A DNA stretch of 64,000 nucleotides from JAKVBH01 sp049800955 (GTDB lineage: Bacteria > Pseudomonadota > Alphaproteobacteria > Rhodobacterales > Rhodobacteraceae): contig NZ_JBNAGA010000002.1 in the NCBI RefSeq assembly GCF_049800955.1, positions 682,001 to 746,000 on the forward strand. The letters are read 5' to 3'. Below are positions 1-9,010 of the stretch, piece after piece. A model generated the notes under the pieces. The model had not been told where the DNA came from and ran no database searches. It saw only the letters and a list, made by a program, of their open reading frames with translations. The position numbers and the translations under genes were made by a program. Position 1 is the first letter of the stretch. Each line of letters starts with the position of its first letter.

Positions 1-1134
1 GGCCGTGAGGCCAAAGGGCGCGAGGGCCATGGAATTGACGATCAGAGCGGCGGCAAGCGCACAGCTGATCGCCAGCTCTGCCCGGGGGCGGTTCTCGCTG
101 CGCAGCCAGCCCGCAACGCCGGACCAGACCAGCGCAGGCAGAGCAGCCAGACACAGGATGGAGACGATATGCGCCTGCGCGGCCCAGTCTGGCCCGAGTA
201 GAAACGGCACATAGAGAGGGGCGAGCAAGGCCTGTGCGAAGATCACCGGGCTGAGCAGGAGGGCCGCCATCACGAGGCTCTGGCGCAGCACAACCCGGCG
301 GTTGCCCGAGGCGCAAAGATGCGGGAAGAGCACGACAGAGAAGGCCTGGGTGAACGAGGCCGCAAGACCGAGCCCGGCATTGAACGCCATGTAGTAGATG
401 CCCAAAGCCTCCGCGCCCAGAAGCGCGCCAACCACGAGTTTGTCGGCTTGCAGACGGCAGGTCTTGACCAGTTCGGTGCCCAGCACGGGCCAGCCAAATT
501 CAAAAAACGGACGCAGAGGCGCGTGGGACGTGCCCGGTGCGGGGTGCCAGGGATGCAGGCGACGCATGGCGATGAGCCAGATGGGCGCCGCCAACACGCG
601 CGGCAGGACCAACGCCAACGGGGACGCCCAGAGAAGCGCCAGCACAATTGTCAGGGCATTGGCCCCGACCACCTGCGCTCCCGAAATTGCAGCCACGCCG
701 CGCATCTTGCCATGGCGCATGGCCAGCGCGGCCTCGACGAGACCCGCAGGCATGAAAAGATATTCCAGCGCCAGCAGAGCGATCAGCCCCCCCAGCAGAG
801 GCGCGCCCGCGAGATATGCCAGAGCGCCAATGGCCATCTGGAGCGCGCACAAGCCCAAACACCAGACGGAGAAAATACGGCGCGCGGTCTGCGCGCGTGC
901 CTCGAGGTCTTTTTCTGGCGCTGAGATCAACCGCTGTCCGACGCCGTTCTCGGTCAGCGATTTCAGGATATCCCCGGCACCCAGGGCGGCGGCGGCCAGA
1001 CCGATCATTTCGGCATCCAGGGTGCGCGCCACGGCAACAACGACGAACAGGCGAGACGCTTTCGCCGCCGCCTCAGAGGCGCCATAGGCGGCCAGCTGGG
1101 CCGCAAATCCGGATGGAACGTTCAGTGCAAACAT
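1..1134 (-). CDS. Wzx-like polysaccharide flippase (partial)
   Basis: The frame is open from an ATG at 1134 to the window edge (378 codons), so the C-terminus is missing. The translation starts MFALNVPSGFAAQLAAYGAS and is hydrophobic, with several membrane segments. RRLHPWHPAPGT precedes the stretch FGWPVLGTELVK, and QADKLVVGALLGAEALG follows it. This looks like the lipopolysaccharide or exopolysaccharide translocase family (MOP superfamily), which flips lipid-linked repeat units across the inner membrane. It sits in a polysaccharide locus and is divergent from a Wza-like gene with 199 bp between them. Family assignment is by recall of the fold and by context. Confidence 0.75.
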   Translation of the reverse strand, partial: MFALNVPSGFAAQLAAYGASEAAAKASRLFVVVAVARTLDAEMIGLAAAALGAGDILKSLTENGVGQRLISAPEKDLEARAQTARRIFSVWCLGLCALQMAIGALAYLAGAPLLGGLIALLALEYLFMPAGLVEAALAMRHGKMRGVAAISGAQVVGANALTIVLALLWASPLALVLPRVLAAPIWLIAMRRLHPWHPAPGTSHAPLRPFFEFGWPVLGTELVKTCRLQADKLVVGALLGAEALGIYYMAFNAGLGLAASFTQAFSVVLFPHLCASGNRRVVLRQSLVMAALLLSPVIFAQALLAPLYVPFLLGPDWAAQAHIVSILCLAALPALVWSGVAGWLRSENRPRAELAISCALAAALIVNSMALAPFGLTA

Positions 1135-1239
1135 GGGGTCAGCCTCGGGGCAAATCAGTGTGCCCCGGTTCTAGAAAGCCCGGCCCGGCCCTGTCATCCG
1201 CGCGGCAGGACAGGTCAGTGGCGCGTTGGGGGCATGGAG

Positions 1240-1257
1240 CTATCCCAAAGGACAGGA
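1240..1257. promoter_or_regulatory. EPS-locus palindrome, site A
   Basis: CTATCC-CAAA-GGACAG is an inverted repeat with one arm mismatch. It lies about 80 bp upstream of the Wza-like gene and about 106 bp upstream of the divergent flippase. It matches sites B, C and D in this locus. Confidence 0.5.
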
Positions 1258-1333
1258 GGGCCATCCCGATGCCAGTCTTATGCCTGCGATGTCCGGTCTT
1301 TATGTCATGGCGCATCTGTTAGGAGGCTCCATT

Positions 1334-2593
1334 ATGGCTCAAATCACTTTGAAACCCCGCGCGCTGCGTTCTGGTGCGCTGATTGCGGCCTGCGCTGGTC
1401 TCTCCGCCTGTGCATCCATGAAGGTGCCCGACAATATCGAAGCCGTAGACGCGGGCGGCGGGTATCAGGCGCAATACCGCGAACCTGCGCGTGTCAGTTC
1501 CAAGTCGCGCTATCTGCAATCGGCGCAGATCAATCAGGACAAATGCCTGCCCTATATTGGCGGCGAGGAAATGGCCTCTGTCGCCAAATGGAGCGGCCCC
1601 GATCTGGGGACCTTGCTGGGAGAGAAGCTCTCGCGCGGTGATATCGTGCAGATTGCCATTGATGAGGACGAGATGCTGAGCGGGACTTACGTGGTCTCGC
1701 GTGATGGCACGTTGAAGCTGCCCTATCTCGCGCCGGTCGCTGCTCAGGGGCGCTCCACAGATCAGGTCGAACGCGACCTCACTCAGGCGCTCATGATGGC
1801 TGATTTTTATGAGCAGCCGCCCCGCCTTACCGTGCGGATCAATGACTTTGCCTCCGTGACGGTTGGTGTCTCGGGCGCGGTGTTTGAGGCCCATGCCGTC
1901 CAGATTGGCGGCGTCTCGGGCGATGCCGTGGACCGCGAGCGGCAGACAAACATGGGCTCCTCCACAGAAGGGCGCAACCTTTCCGCGGCGCTGCGCGCGG
2001 CCGGTGGTGTGCGGCCGGATGCAGATCTCTCGGCGGTGGAGTTGCACCGCGCGGGGCGTCGCTACCAAATGGATTTGCGGGGCGTCTTTGAGGGCTCGGA
2101 CCCCACCGACATCATGCTTTTGACGGGCGATGAGATCGTCGTGAAAAGCCGTCAGTGCTTTCAGGATGACCTCATGCGCCCCAGCCCGGTCAGCCCGCCC
2201 GGTGTGTCGCTGTTTCTCTCCAATCTGACGCAACCGGCCACGGGCAACGCGCTTTCCGCCATTGGCCGCGACGTGCGCGAAGTGCCTTACGGCACGCGCT
2301 ATGTGCAGGCGGTGATTGATACCAACTGCGTGGGCGGCGCGAAGGTCAGCAATGCCAATCGCAGCGCCGTGCTTTATTCGCGCAACCCGGTGACGCAGGT
2401 GAGCGTGGTCATCGAGCGGAACATCGAAAAGCTGCTGCGGCGCGGGGATCGCGACGATTACGATCCCTATGTCCTGCCCGGCGATGCGATTGCCTGCTAT
2501 GACAGCAAGGTCACCAATCTCGCCGAAGTTGGGCGTATCGTGGGCGGCGTTGCAGGGGGTGTTGCGGGGGCGGCCCTGATGCTCGGAAACTAG
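1334..2593 (+). CDS. Wza-like polysaccharide export lipoprotein
   Basis: 419 aa. The ATG at 1334 is chosen over the upstream in-frame start because AGGAGG (1321-1326) sits 7 bases before it. The N-terminus is a lipoprotein signal ending LSACAS, with the lipidated Cys at residue 26. The central part (LSRGDIVQIAIDEDE, YVVSRDGTLKLPYL) is the polysaccharide biosynthesis/export domain, followed by a SLBB-like region (VTVGVSGAV). The last 15 residues are glycine-rich and hydrophobic (GGVAGGVAGAALMLG). The family forms the outer-membrane channel for capsule or exopolysaccharide. Palindrome A lies upstream, so it is probably co-regulated with the rest of the locus. Confidence 0.88.
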   Translation: MAQITLKPRALRSGALIAACAGLSACASMKVPDNIEAVDAGGGYQAQYREPARVSSKSRYLQSAQINQDKCLPYIGGEEMASVAKWSGPDLGTLLGEKLSRGDIVQIAIDEDEMLSGTYVVSRDGTLKLPYLAPVAAQGRSTDQVERDLTQALMMADFYEQPPRLTVRINDFASVTVGVSGAVFEAHAVQIGGVSGDAVDRERQTNMGSSTEGRNLSAALRAAGGVRPDADLSAVELHRAGRRYQMDLRGVFEGSDPTDIMLLTGDEIVVKSRQCFQDDLMRPSPVSPPGVSLFLSNLTQPATGNALSAIGRDVREVPYGTRYVQAVIDTNCVGGAKVSNANRSAVLYSRNPVTQVSVVIERNIEKLLRRGDRDDYDPYVLPGDAIACYDSKVTNLAEVGRIVGGVAGGVAGAALMLGN

Positions 2594-2602
2594 GCCGGGC
2601 GT

Positions 2603-5146
2603 CTACAGTTCAGCCAAAAGCGCAGGCCGCGTCCTGGACCACGCGGCCTCGCTTGCCTGTGCGGCGCTGCGGGCCTCTTCAATGCGCCCCTCCTTGAGAT
2701 GCGTCTCGCAACTGACAAGCGCCGCGCGCAGCGCCTCCAAACCGAAGAGACCGGCGCTGCCCGCCAGTTTGTGACAGGCCTCCGCAAGGCCCTCTGCGTG
2801 CAAATCCTGCGTCTTCAGCCGCGCCATCACGTCATCGGCCTCCGCGATGAATTTACCCAGCAGACCGACGGTCTTATCCGCGCCCAGTTGTGCTTTGAGA
2901 TCGTCCAGCGTCGATGTCTGTTGCGGGGGTGGGGCCAGGCTCTCGACGCTGCCATGCAGGATGGTTGAGAGCGCGTGCCGCAAGGATTCCACGGTCAGCG
3001 GCTTGCCCAGAAAGGCATTCATCCCGGCTTCGCGAAAGGATTCGGTTGCGCCGGGCAGCACGTTGGCGGAGACGGCGATGATCGGGGTCGCCCGGGATTT
3101 GCCGTCGCCTGCGCGGATCTGGCGGGTTGCGGTGGGCCCGTCCATCACGGGCATCGAGATGTCCATCAAGATCACGTCGAACCGATGGACCCGCGCGGCA
3201 TCAACACCAGCCTGTCCGTTCTCGGCCAGGGTCACGGCATGGCCATCGAGCTCCAGCATGCGGCGCACGACTTCGGAGTTGATCTCATTGTCCTCCACGA
3301 CGAGCACATCGAGGCGGCTGTCTACGGCGCGGGCATCCTGGGTGTCGGTCTTGACGGGTCCGGGCGCCGTTTCTTCCATAGGCAACCTGACCCAGAACAC
3401 ACTGCCTGCACCGGGCTCGCTTTCCACGCCAATCTCACCACCAAGGGCCGCGACAAAGCGCTTGGCGATGCCAAGGCCAAGCCCGGTCCCGCTGACATTG
3501 CGGCTGATCGAGGGATCACTTGTCTCAAAATCATCGAAAACGCGGGCCTGATCGGTCTCAGCGATGCCAATGCCGGTATCGATCACGCGAAATTCATACT
3601 CTGTTCGCTCGGGATCAGTGGTGGGGCTGCACTCGACTTCGAGCGAGATGCGGCCCTTGTCGGTGAACTTGATGGCGTTGCCCACGAGGTTGAGCAGGAT
3701 CTGACGCAGGCGCTGTGCATCGCTCAACACCCAAGGCCGGGCCGGGCCGACCCATTGCCATTCAATCGCATTGCCCTTGGAGGCCGCGTTGCCGCTTTGA
3801 CCATCCACGAGATCCTGCATCAGCGCGCTGAGATCAACCGCCTCCCGCGCGGCGCTCAGCTTGCCCGCCTCAAAGCGCGCAATATCGAGCACGGAATCGA
3901 CATGGTTCATCAAGACCTGACCCGAGACCTGCATGTTATGGGTAAGCTGCTTTTGATCGCCGGTCAGTTTGGAATTCGTCAGCAGCGAGAGATTGCCCAG
4001 AAGCCCGTTCAACGGCGTGCGGATCTCATGGCTCATCACGGTGAGGAAGTTGTCCTTGGCCTTTTCCCCCGCCAGCGCCTCATCGCGCGCCGATATCAAT
4101 TCCTCCTGGGCGGCCACGCGCTTGGAGATATCGCGGATGTAGCCAATGACGATCTCCTCGCTGCCGTCAAAGGCGGATTCGAGGGCCAACTCCACCGGGA
4201 AGACTTCGCCATTGGCGCGCACGGCCTCCAATTGAACCCGGCCTTTGCCCACCACGTGCCGCTCGCCGCCTTCCTTCATGCGCTCCATCCCCGCCGCATG
4301 GGCTGCGCGCATGTTCTGCGGGATGACAAGATCACCGACGGATTGGCCAAGCGCTTCGGCGCGGGTGCGGCCGAAAATCTGTTCGGCGGCTGGATTGAAC
4401 TCAAGCACATGCCCGTCGGAATTCACGATGATGACGGCATCCAGCGAAGTGGCCATGACCGTGCGCACGCGGTTGTTGGCCTGTCGCAATGCGCGCCCGC
4501 GCTGCCGCATCTTGCGGTTGATGAAGAGCAGATAGCCTGCCAGCGTGACCAGCATGAACAACAGCGCTCCGGCCATCATCCCGAGCCGCGCGAGGGTCTG
4601 GGCGGTTTGCGTGCGGCGCGCGTCTGACAGGTTGGCAAAATAGGACAGGCCGCTGAGCGACAGGGCGCGAATGTCGTCCTGAATGGCTTCCGCGCCTTCG
4701 AGGAGCTCTCCGGAAATGACGTCTTGGGTCAGGCTCGCGCTATCGATCACGGGTACAGCAGATGTCAGATAGCCCCGCACGACAGCCAGCGGAATGCTGT
4801 AGGCTGGCGTGGCGCGCAGCTCTGCAAAGAGCGGCGAGGCGTGCAGCGTATCTACCCGGCTGTAGAAGACATCAAACCGCTTGCGCAGCTCATTTTGCGC
4901 CAGCGGGTTGCCGCCGTCAGCTTCATGGACAAGGTGATCCAGCGCATTGAGATAGGAAAGGTATTCCACCTCAACCTGCGTCAGCGTCCATTGCACATTG
5001 TCCGAGCTTGCAGTGCGTTGCCGCTCCAGGTCTTCAAAGACGTCGCGGCCCAGAATGAATGCGGCGACCAGCACGACGACAAAAGGGGCGACGAAAAGGA
5101 TCGCCGCCCAGGTCTGTCTTTTGATCTTGGGTAATTTTGCCAGCAT
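2603..5146 (-). CDS. Hybrid sensor histidine kinase (PAS-HisKA-HATPase-REC-HPt)
   Basis: 847 aa. Two membrane segments (about 14-33 and 190-209) flank a periplasmic region of about 155 residues. A PAS domain spans about 227-345. The HisKA phospho-acceptor is H373 in MSHEIRTPLNG. The ATPase domain has an N box near 490 (NLVGNAIKFTD) and G boxes (DTGIGI, GTGLGLGIAKRF). The receiver domain has acidic residues at VVEDNE and phospho-acceptor D662. The C-terminal HPt domain has H792 (CHKLAGSAGL). This is a full internal phosphorelay of the BarA/ArcB kind, but the output DNA-binding protein is separate; the NarL-type regulator at 8378-8992 is the obvious candidate. The gene follows the SUOX-fold gene by 30 bp on the same strand. 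Confidence 0.92.
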   Translation of the reverse strand: MLAKLPKIKRQTWAAILFVAPFVVVLVAAFILGRDVFEDLERQRTASSDNVQWTLTQVEVEYLSYLNALDHLVHEADGGNPLAQNELRKRFDVFYSRVDTLHASPLFAELRATPAYSIPLAVVRGYLTSAVPVIDSASLTQDVISGELLEGAEAIQDDIRALSLSGLSYFANLSDARRTQTAQTLARLGMMAGALLFMLVTLAGYLLFINRKMRQRGRALRQANNRVRTVMATSLDAVIIVNSDGHVLEFNPAAEQIFGRTRAEALGQSVGDLVIPQNMRAAHAAGMERMKEGGERHVVGKGRVQLEAVRANGEVFPVELALESAFDGSEEIVIGYIRDISKRVAAQEELISARDEALAGEKAKDNFLTVMSHEIRTPLNGLLGNLSLLTNSKLTGDQKQLTHNMQVSGQVLMNHVDSVLDIARFEAGKLSAAREAVDLSALMQDLVDGQSGNAASKGNAIEWQWVGPARPWVLSDAQRLRQILLNLVGNAIKFTDKGRISLEVECSPTTDPERTEYEFRVIDTGIGIAETDQARVFDDFETSDPSISRNVSGTGLGLGIAKRFVAALGGEIGVESEPGAGSVFWVRLPMEETAPGPVKTDTQDARAVDSRLDVLVVEDNEINSEVVRRMLELDGHAVTLAENGQAGVDAARVHRFDVILMDISMPVMDGPTATRQIRAGDGKSRATPIIAVSANVLPGATESFREAGMNAFLGKPLTVESLRHALSTILHGSVESLAPPPQQTSTLDDLKAQLGADKTVGLLGKFIAEADDVMARLKTQDLHAEGLAEACHKLAGSAGLFGLEALRAALVSCETHLKEGRIEEARSAAQASEAAWSRTRPALLAEL

Positions 5147-5176
5147 TTGCGTTGCCCGGTAAAGCTGTGCGCGACG

Positions 5177-5692
5177 CTACTGTGCGAATTCAAGCCTGTC
5201 GAGTTGCCAGATACTGCGCGAATAGATGACTTCCGTGCGAAACTCCGGAGCGCGATCGTAGGGGTATACAATCCAGAGCGGTCCCTTTTGACGGCGCGAC
5301 ATTTCTTCGCCGTTTTGCGCGAAGGCCACGATCGGTACGGTCTCGGTGAGGCTGTCGGCAGGGATCTCGACGGTGTAGTCGTTGATGGCGCTGGCCAGAA
5401 TGACCGAGCCCGTGGCGCCCAGCATGTCCATGACAGCCTTGAGCGGCACCCCCTCAAACACCTGCTCGCCTTCGGTCCAGATCGTGGTGGTCGTGATCGT
5501 TTCAACCGGCATGGCGCGCAGCATGTCCATATCGAAGACGGCAAGCCCTTCGGCGTTGGTCTGGGCAATGTCCCCTGAGACGGACAAGACGATGTCTGCC
5601 TCAGGGGTCTTGAGCGCCTCAGCCATTGCTGCAACGCTGCTCCAAGCCATAACGACGAGTATTACCGTGAGTGGTGGGATTATGGCTCGCAT
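5177..5692 (-). CDS. Periplasmic SUOX-fold (molybdopterin-binding-like) protein
   Basis: 171 aa from the ATG at 5692, preceded by GGAGA at a good distance; a longer frame reaches 5794 but has no better start. A signal peptide (MRAIIPPLTVILVVMAWSSV, cleaved after AAMA) is followed by a domain resembling the oxidoreductase molybdopterin-binding family (EGVPLKAVMDMLGA, NDYTVEIPADSL, GPLWIVYPYD). The translation contains no cysteine, so the molybdenum-ligating Cys of true sulfite oxidases is absent and catalysis is unlikely. It lies 30 bp upstream of the hybrid kinase on the same strand, which suggests it is a periplasmic ligand sensor or modulator of that kinase. That role is inference. Confidence 0.75.
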   Translation of the reverse strand: MRAIIPPLTVILVVMAWSSVAAMAEALKTPEADIVLSVSGDIAQTNAEGLAVFDMDMLRAMPVETITTTTIWTEGEQVFEGVPLKAVMDMLGATGSVILASAINDYTVEIPADSLTETVPIVAFAQNGEEMSRRQKGPLWIVYPYDRAPEFRTEVIYSRSIWQLDRLEFAQ

Positions 5693-5767
5693 GGGATTCT
5701 CCATAGACGTTGTCTTGAATATGGCGTGCGGAGGTGTCGTCTCGCAATTGGGCAAGGGGATAGGGAT

Positions 5768-5784
5768 ATATCCTTTCGGATAGG
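5768..5784. promoter_or_regulatory. EPS-locus palindrome, site B
   Basis: ATATCC-TTTC-GGATAGG lies about 76 bp upstream of the SUOX-fold/kinase operon start at 5692, between it and galU. An extra overlapping half-site (GGGATATATCC) precedes it. It matches sites A, C and D. Confidence 0.55.
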
Positions 5785-5790
5785 TTTGCC

Positions 5791-6669
5791 TCACGCCGCC
5801 TTGTAAACATGGTCTTTGGCGGCCTGCGCGAGCTTAGGGGCAATATCAGCCCTTGCCTGGGCAAAGGCCACAGTGGCATCGACAAAACCCGGAACCGAGC
5901 CGCAATCATACCGCGTGCCCTCAAAGGCGAAACCGGCCACGCCTGTTTGTGCCAGATCCGCGGCGATGGCATCCGTGAGCTGGATTTCACCGCCAGAGCC
6001 GCGCGTGCCTTTGCGCAGGTGCGCGAAGACCGACGGCTGCAGAATGTAGCGCCCGACAATGCCAAAGGCCGATGGGGCCTCATGGGCAGCGGGCTTTTCC
6101 ACAAGCCCCCGCACGCGCTGCACGGATCCGTAGGCCTGTTCGATATCAACCACGCCATAGGCGCTGATCCGATCTGCGGGGACATGTTCCGTCGCCACCA
6201 TATGACAGCCTAGCCTGCGATGCGCTTCAACCATCTGCGCCAGGGCCGGGGTCTCGCTCAGCACCACATCATCGGGCAGGATGACCGCGAAGGCGTCGTC
6301 GCCAACCCAGCGCTCCGCCAGGGCAATTGCATGGCCCAGCCCCAGCGGGCTGTCCTGGCGGATGAAACTGGCGCAGCCTTCGGGCAGACGCGCCATGGCC
6401 AGCGTTTCCAGCGCCGACGCCTTGCCCGCTTGCGCGAGCTGATGCTCCAACAGAGGCACGGCGCCGAAATAGCTCTCAAGCGCGGCCTTGCCCGGGGAGG
6501 TGATGAAGAGAAACTCTTCGATCCCCGCCGCGCGCGCCTCATCCACCGCATATTGGATCAGCGGGCGGTCCACGAGCGGGAGCATTTCCTTGGGAATGGA
6601 TTTGGTGGCGGGCAGAAAACGGGTGCCGAGACCCGCGACGGGGAAGACGGCTTTGCGAACTTTGGTCAT
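5791..6669 (-). CDS. galU: UTP-glucose-1-phosphate uridylyltransferase
   Basis: 292 aa. It makes UDP-glucose from UTP and glucose-1-phosphate for sugar-nucleotide supply. The start MTKVRKAVFPVAGLGTRF at 6669 has AAAGGAC upstream. The nucleotide-binding signature GLGTRFLPATKSIPKEMLP is intact, as are DRPLIQYAVDEA and a GGEIQLTDAI motif near the end. The length is normal for bacterial GalU. It lies 62 bp downstream of the fused glycosyltransferase on the same strand, so they are probably one operon. The context points to precursor supply for the polysaccharide. Confidence 0.95.
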   Translation of the reverse strand: MTKVRKAVFPVAGLGTRFLPATKSIPKEMLPLVDRPLIQYAVDEARAAGIEEFLFITSPGKAALESYFGAVPLLEHQLAQAGKASALETLAMARLPEGCASFIRQDSPLGLGHAIALAERWVGDDAFAVILPDDVVLSETPALAQMVEAHRRLGCHMVATEHVPADRISAYGVVDIEQAYGSVQRVRGLVEKPAAHEAPSAFGIVGRYILQPSVFAHLRKGTRGSGGEIQLTDAIAADLAQTGVAGFAFEGTRYDCGSVPGFVDATVAFAQARADIAPKLAQAAKDHVYKAA

Positions 6670-6731
6670 GACAGGTGTCCTTTGGTGATATGGGTTCAAT
6701 GTGAGGAAGGGAGGGTCAGGCAGCGCCGCGC

Positions 6732-8123
6732 TCAGTACGCGCCGCGCCCGGAGAGGACGGCGCGGAACGTGAGCGCGATCAGCAGCATGTCGAGCCAGAC
6801 AGAACGGTTGCGCACATAGGCGAGATCGAGATCGACCATCTTGTCAAAACCGATTGTGGCCCGGCCAGACACTTGCCAGAGCCCTGTGATCCCGGGTTTG
6901 ACCTTCAGGCGTTGCAGCGCGCGGGCGGGATATTGGGCCACTTCTTCCGGCAAGGCCGGGCGCGGCCCCACGATGGACATGTCGCCCTTCAGGACATTGA
7001 TCAACTGCGGCAACTCATCAAGCGACAGGCGGCGCAAGACCTTGCCAATGCGAGTCACTCTTGGGTCGGTGCGCGATTTGAAGCAGAGGCCTTCGCGGTC
7101 TGACGTGGCAAGCAGAGCCGCGCGGCGGGCTTCCGCATCCGTGACCATGGAGCGGAATTTGAGCACCTTGAACGTCCTGCCGTCCTTGCCGGTCCGTGTC
7201 TGGGCAAACAAGGCTGGTCCCTTGCTATCGAGGCGGATTGCCATGGCAATGGCACCCATGGGCAGAGCCAGACCAAGAAGGGCTGCACCGGAGATCGCGA
7301 TATCGAGGACGCGCTGCGCAGACATCGCCTCGGCCCGGCGCGCGGCCCGCTCCGGAGACTGCCACGCAAAGAGTGCAGCGCGGGCCAGGAAGGTGGCGTT
7401 GCCAACAAGATAGCGTTTGGCCATGCGCCGTGGCTCCATCGCCAGACGCCAGGCCCATTCCATGCGAGCCCGACGTACGAGCCCAGGTGCCCGGCGCACG
7501 TTTCCGGCAAGAAAGTCAAAGAGCGCCCCGACGCCCAGAACCACGTCTGCGTCAATGGCGTGGCGGTTTGCGTCGATCCAGAGCTCCTGCAGCGGCACGC
7601 CCAACGCCACGAGCACGATATCCGCGCCGCTCTCGTTGATCTCATCGATCGTGTCCTGCCGACGTTTGATCCCGCCATAGCCATCACGCATCCCCACCAC
7701 GCGCAGACCTGGAATGTCCATGCAGAGCCTTTGCGCGGCCGCTTGTGCTGTGCCGGGCCTGCCGCCCAGCAAGAAAACCGACCTGCCCGCTTTGGCCGCG
7801 CGGGCCAGAAGCGCGGGCACAAAATCTGTGCCGTTGAGGTTTTCTGCCAATGCCCGGCCGTCCAGTCTGGCGGCGAGCTCGATACCGATCCCATCGGGCA
7901 AAACAAACTCCGCGCGCCGCAACGCGCGGGCATAGGCCGGGGTTCTGGCCCGTTCATTGGCGCAATGGGCATTGAAGAAGGCCACTGTTTTGCGCCCAGG
8001 CGCCAGGATGGCCTGCGCGACTTCGTGTGTTTTTGCGTTGACCAGCGGCAGGCCCAGCACAGGTGTTACCGGCAGGGCGGGGCTGTCAAAGGCGATGAAT
8101 TGGGACTGATCGGTATGTTTCAT
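6732..8123 (-). CDS. Fused WecG/TagA-type glycosyltransferase and initiating sugar transferase
   Basis: 463 aa from the ATG at 8123; the frame runs upstream to 8252, and another Met lies at 8138 without a Shine-Dalgarno sequence. Residues about 20-245 form a WecG/TagA/CpsF glycosyltransferase domain (FFNAHCANERARTP, PDGIGIELAARL, GADIVLVALGVPLQELW). Residues about 265-463 form a bacterial sugar transferase: a hydrophobic helix (LDIAISGAALLGLALPMGA), KFRSM, DELPQL, SIVGPRP and GITGLWQVSGR. The second domain should transfer a sugar phosphate to undecaprenyl phosphate at the inner membrane; the first would add the next sugar. One polypeptide may therefore carry out the first two assembly steps. 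No internal stop or frameshift separates the domains. Confidence 0.88.
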   Translation of the reverse strand: MKHTDQSQFIAFDSPALPVTPVLGLPLVNAKTHEVAQAILAPGRKTVAFFNAHCANERARTPAYARALRRAEFVLPDGIGIELAARLDGRALAENLNGTDFVPALLARAAKAGRSVFLLGGRPGTAQAAAQRLCMDIPGLRVVGMRDGYGGIKRRQDTIDEINESGADIVLVALGVPLQELWIDANRHAIDADVVLGVGALFDFLAGNVRRAPGLVRRARMEWAWRLAMEPRRMAKRYLVGNATFLARAALFAWQSPERAARRAEAMSAQRVLDIAISGAALLGLALPMGAIAMAIRLDSKGPALFAQTRTGKDGRTFKVLKFRSMVTDAEARRAALLATSDREGLCFKSRTDPRVTRIGKVLRRLSLDELPQLINVLKGDMSIVGPRPALPEEVAQYPARALQRLKVKPGITGLWQVSGRATIGFDKMVDLDLAYVRNRSVWLDMLLIALTFRAVLSGRGAY

Positions 8124-8274
8124 GACAAGGGGCTCCATCGGGACGTTGCGGTCGATGTGCCTGATTTGCCTGACATAAAGCGCGTCGTGGAGACGGGCGA
8201 AGGGATGGATTGGCGTGCAAGCGGAGCGCTCTGTGCGCGTTTGGTTAATCAATCCTGAACGGACGCGCGGCCGA

Positions 8275-8292
8275 GGTATCCAATGGGATAGG
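8275..8292. promoter_or_regulatory. EPS-locus palindrome, site C
   Basis: GGTATCC-AATG-GGATAGG, with perfect TATCC/GGATA arms. It lies in the divergent region about 86 bp upstream of the response regulator and about 152 bp upstream of the fused glycosyltransferase, so it could control both directions, including autoregulation. Confidence 0.6.
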
Positions 8293-8377
8293 CCGCCCCT
8301 CCCGATGCGCGTCTTTATTGTGACGCGCTGCTTGCGTTAAAAGACTGTTAATGAAGATACGGGCCGGAGTTTGCCGC

Positions 8378-8992
8378 ATGAAAGTTCTTATTGCCGACGA
8401 CCATGAGCTGGTGCTCGACACGCTCGTGGCTTTCATCGAGGCGTCGGGCAATATGAGTGTGGTCACCGCTCCCGATTTCCCGAGCGCCAAGGCGCGGATT
8501 GCGGCAGACGGCCCCTTTGATCTCGTCCTGCTCGATCTCAACATGCCGGGGATGAACGGCATGACCGGTCTCAAAGAGGCCATCGCGCTGGAGGGCGCGA
8601 AGCATGTGGCCCTCATCACGGGCGATGCCTCCAAGGCGCTGGCCGAGCAGGCGATTGAGCTGGGCGCGTCAGGCTTTGTGCCCAAAACCCTGCCCGCCAA
8701 ATCACTGGTCAACGCGATCCAGTTCATGGCGATGGGGGAGCAATATATGCCCGTAGGACTGATGACGGCAGACGATGACGCGACGGATCACCCTCTGGCC
8801 AAGAAACTGACCGGGCGGGAACAGCAGGTGCTCAAAGGGCTCACCGAAGGCAAATCCAACAAGGAGATTGCCCGGGATCTGGACCTATCCGAGCCCACCA
8901 TCAAGCTGCATGTCAAAACGCTTTACCGCAAGGTGGGCGCCGCAAACCGCACCCAAGCCGCGTTGATCGCCAAGGAAGCAGGGCTGTTCTGA
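8378..8992 (+). CDS. NarL/FixJ-family response regulator
   Basis: 204 aa from the ATG at 8378 (MKVLIADDHELVLDTLVAF). An N-terminal receiver domain has acidic pocket D7/D8, phospho-acceptor D53 (LVLLDLNMPGMNG) and the conserved Lys in VPKTLP. The C-terminal LuxR-type HTH has LTGREQQVLKGLTEGKSNKE and SEPTIKLHVKTLYRKVGA. It is the only response-regulator transcription factor in the locus, and the hybrid kinase nearby ends in an HPt domain that needs such a partner. Palindromes of the same sequence lie before this gene and before the other units of the locus, which suggests these are its binding sites. Confidence 0.92.
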   Translation: MKVLIADDHELVLDTLVAFIEASGNMSVVTAPDFPSAKARIAADGPFDLVLLDLNMPGMNGMTGLKEAIALEGAKHVALITGDASKALAEQAIELGASGFVPKTLPAKSLVNAIQFMAMGEQYMPVGLMTADDDATDHPLAKKLTGREQQVLKGLTEGKSNKEIARDLDLSEPTIKLHVKTLYRKVGAANRTQAALIAKEAGLF

Positions 8993-9010
8993 AGGCGGCG
9001 TCTGCCATGA

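Noticed and set aside
2975..4627. 550-codon open frame on the plus strand
   Set aside because: It is antisense to the hybrid kinase, whose domains are complete; long antisense frames are common in this high-GC codon use.
6669..6692. Fifth EPS palindrome before galU
   Set aside because: TGTCC-TTTG-GTGATA needs a base insertion and overlaps the ribosome site; it is too weak.
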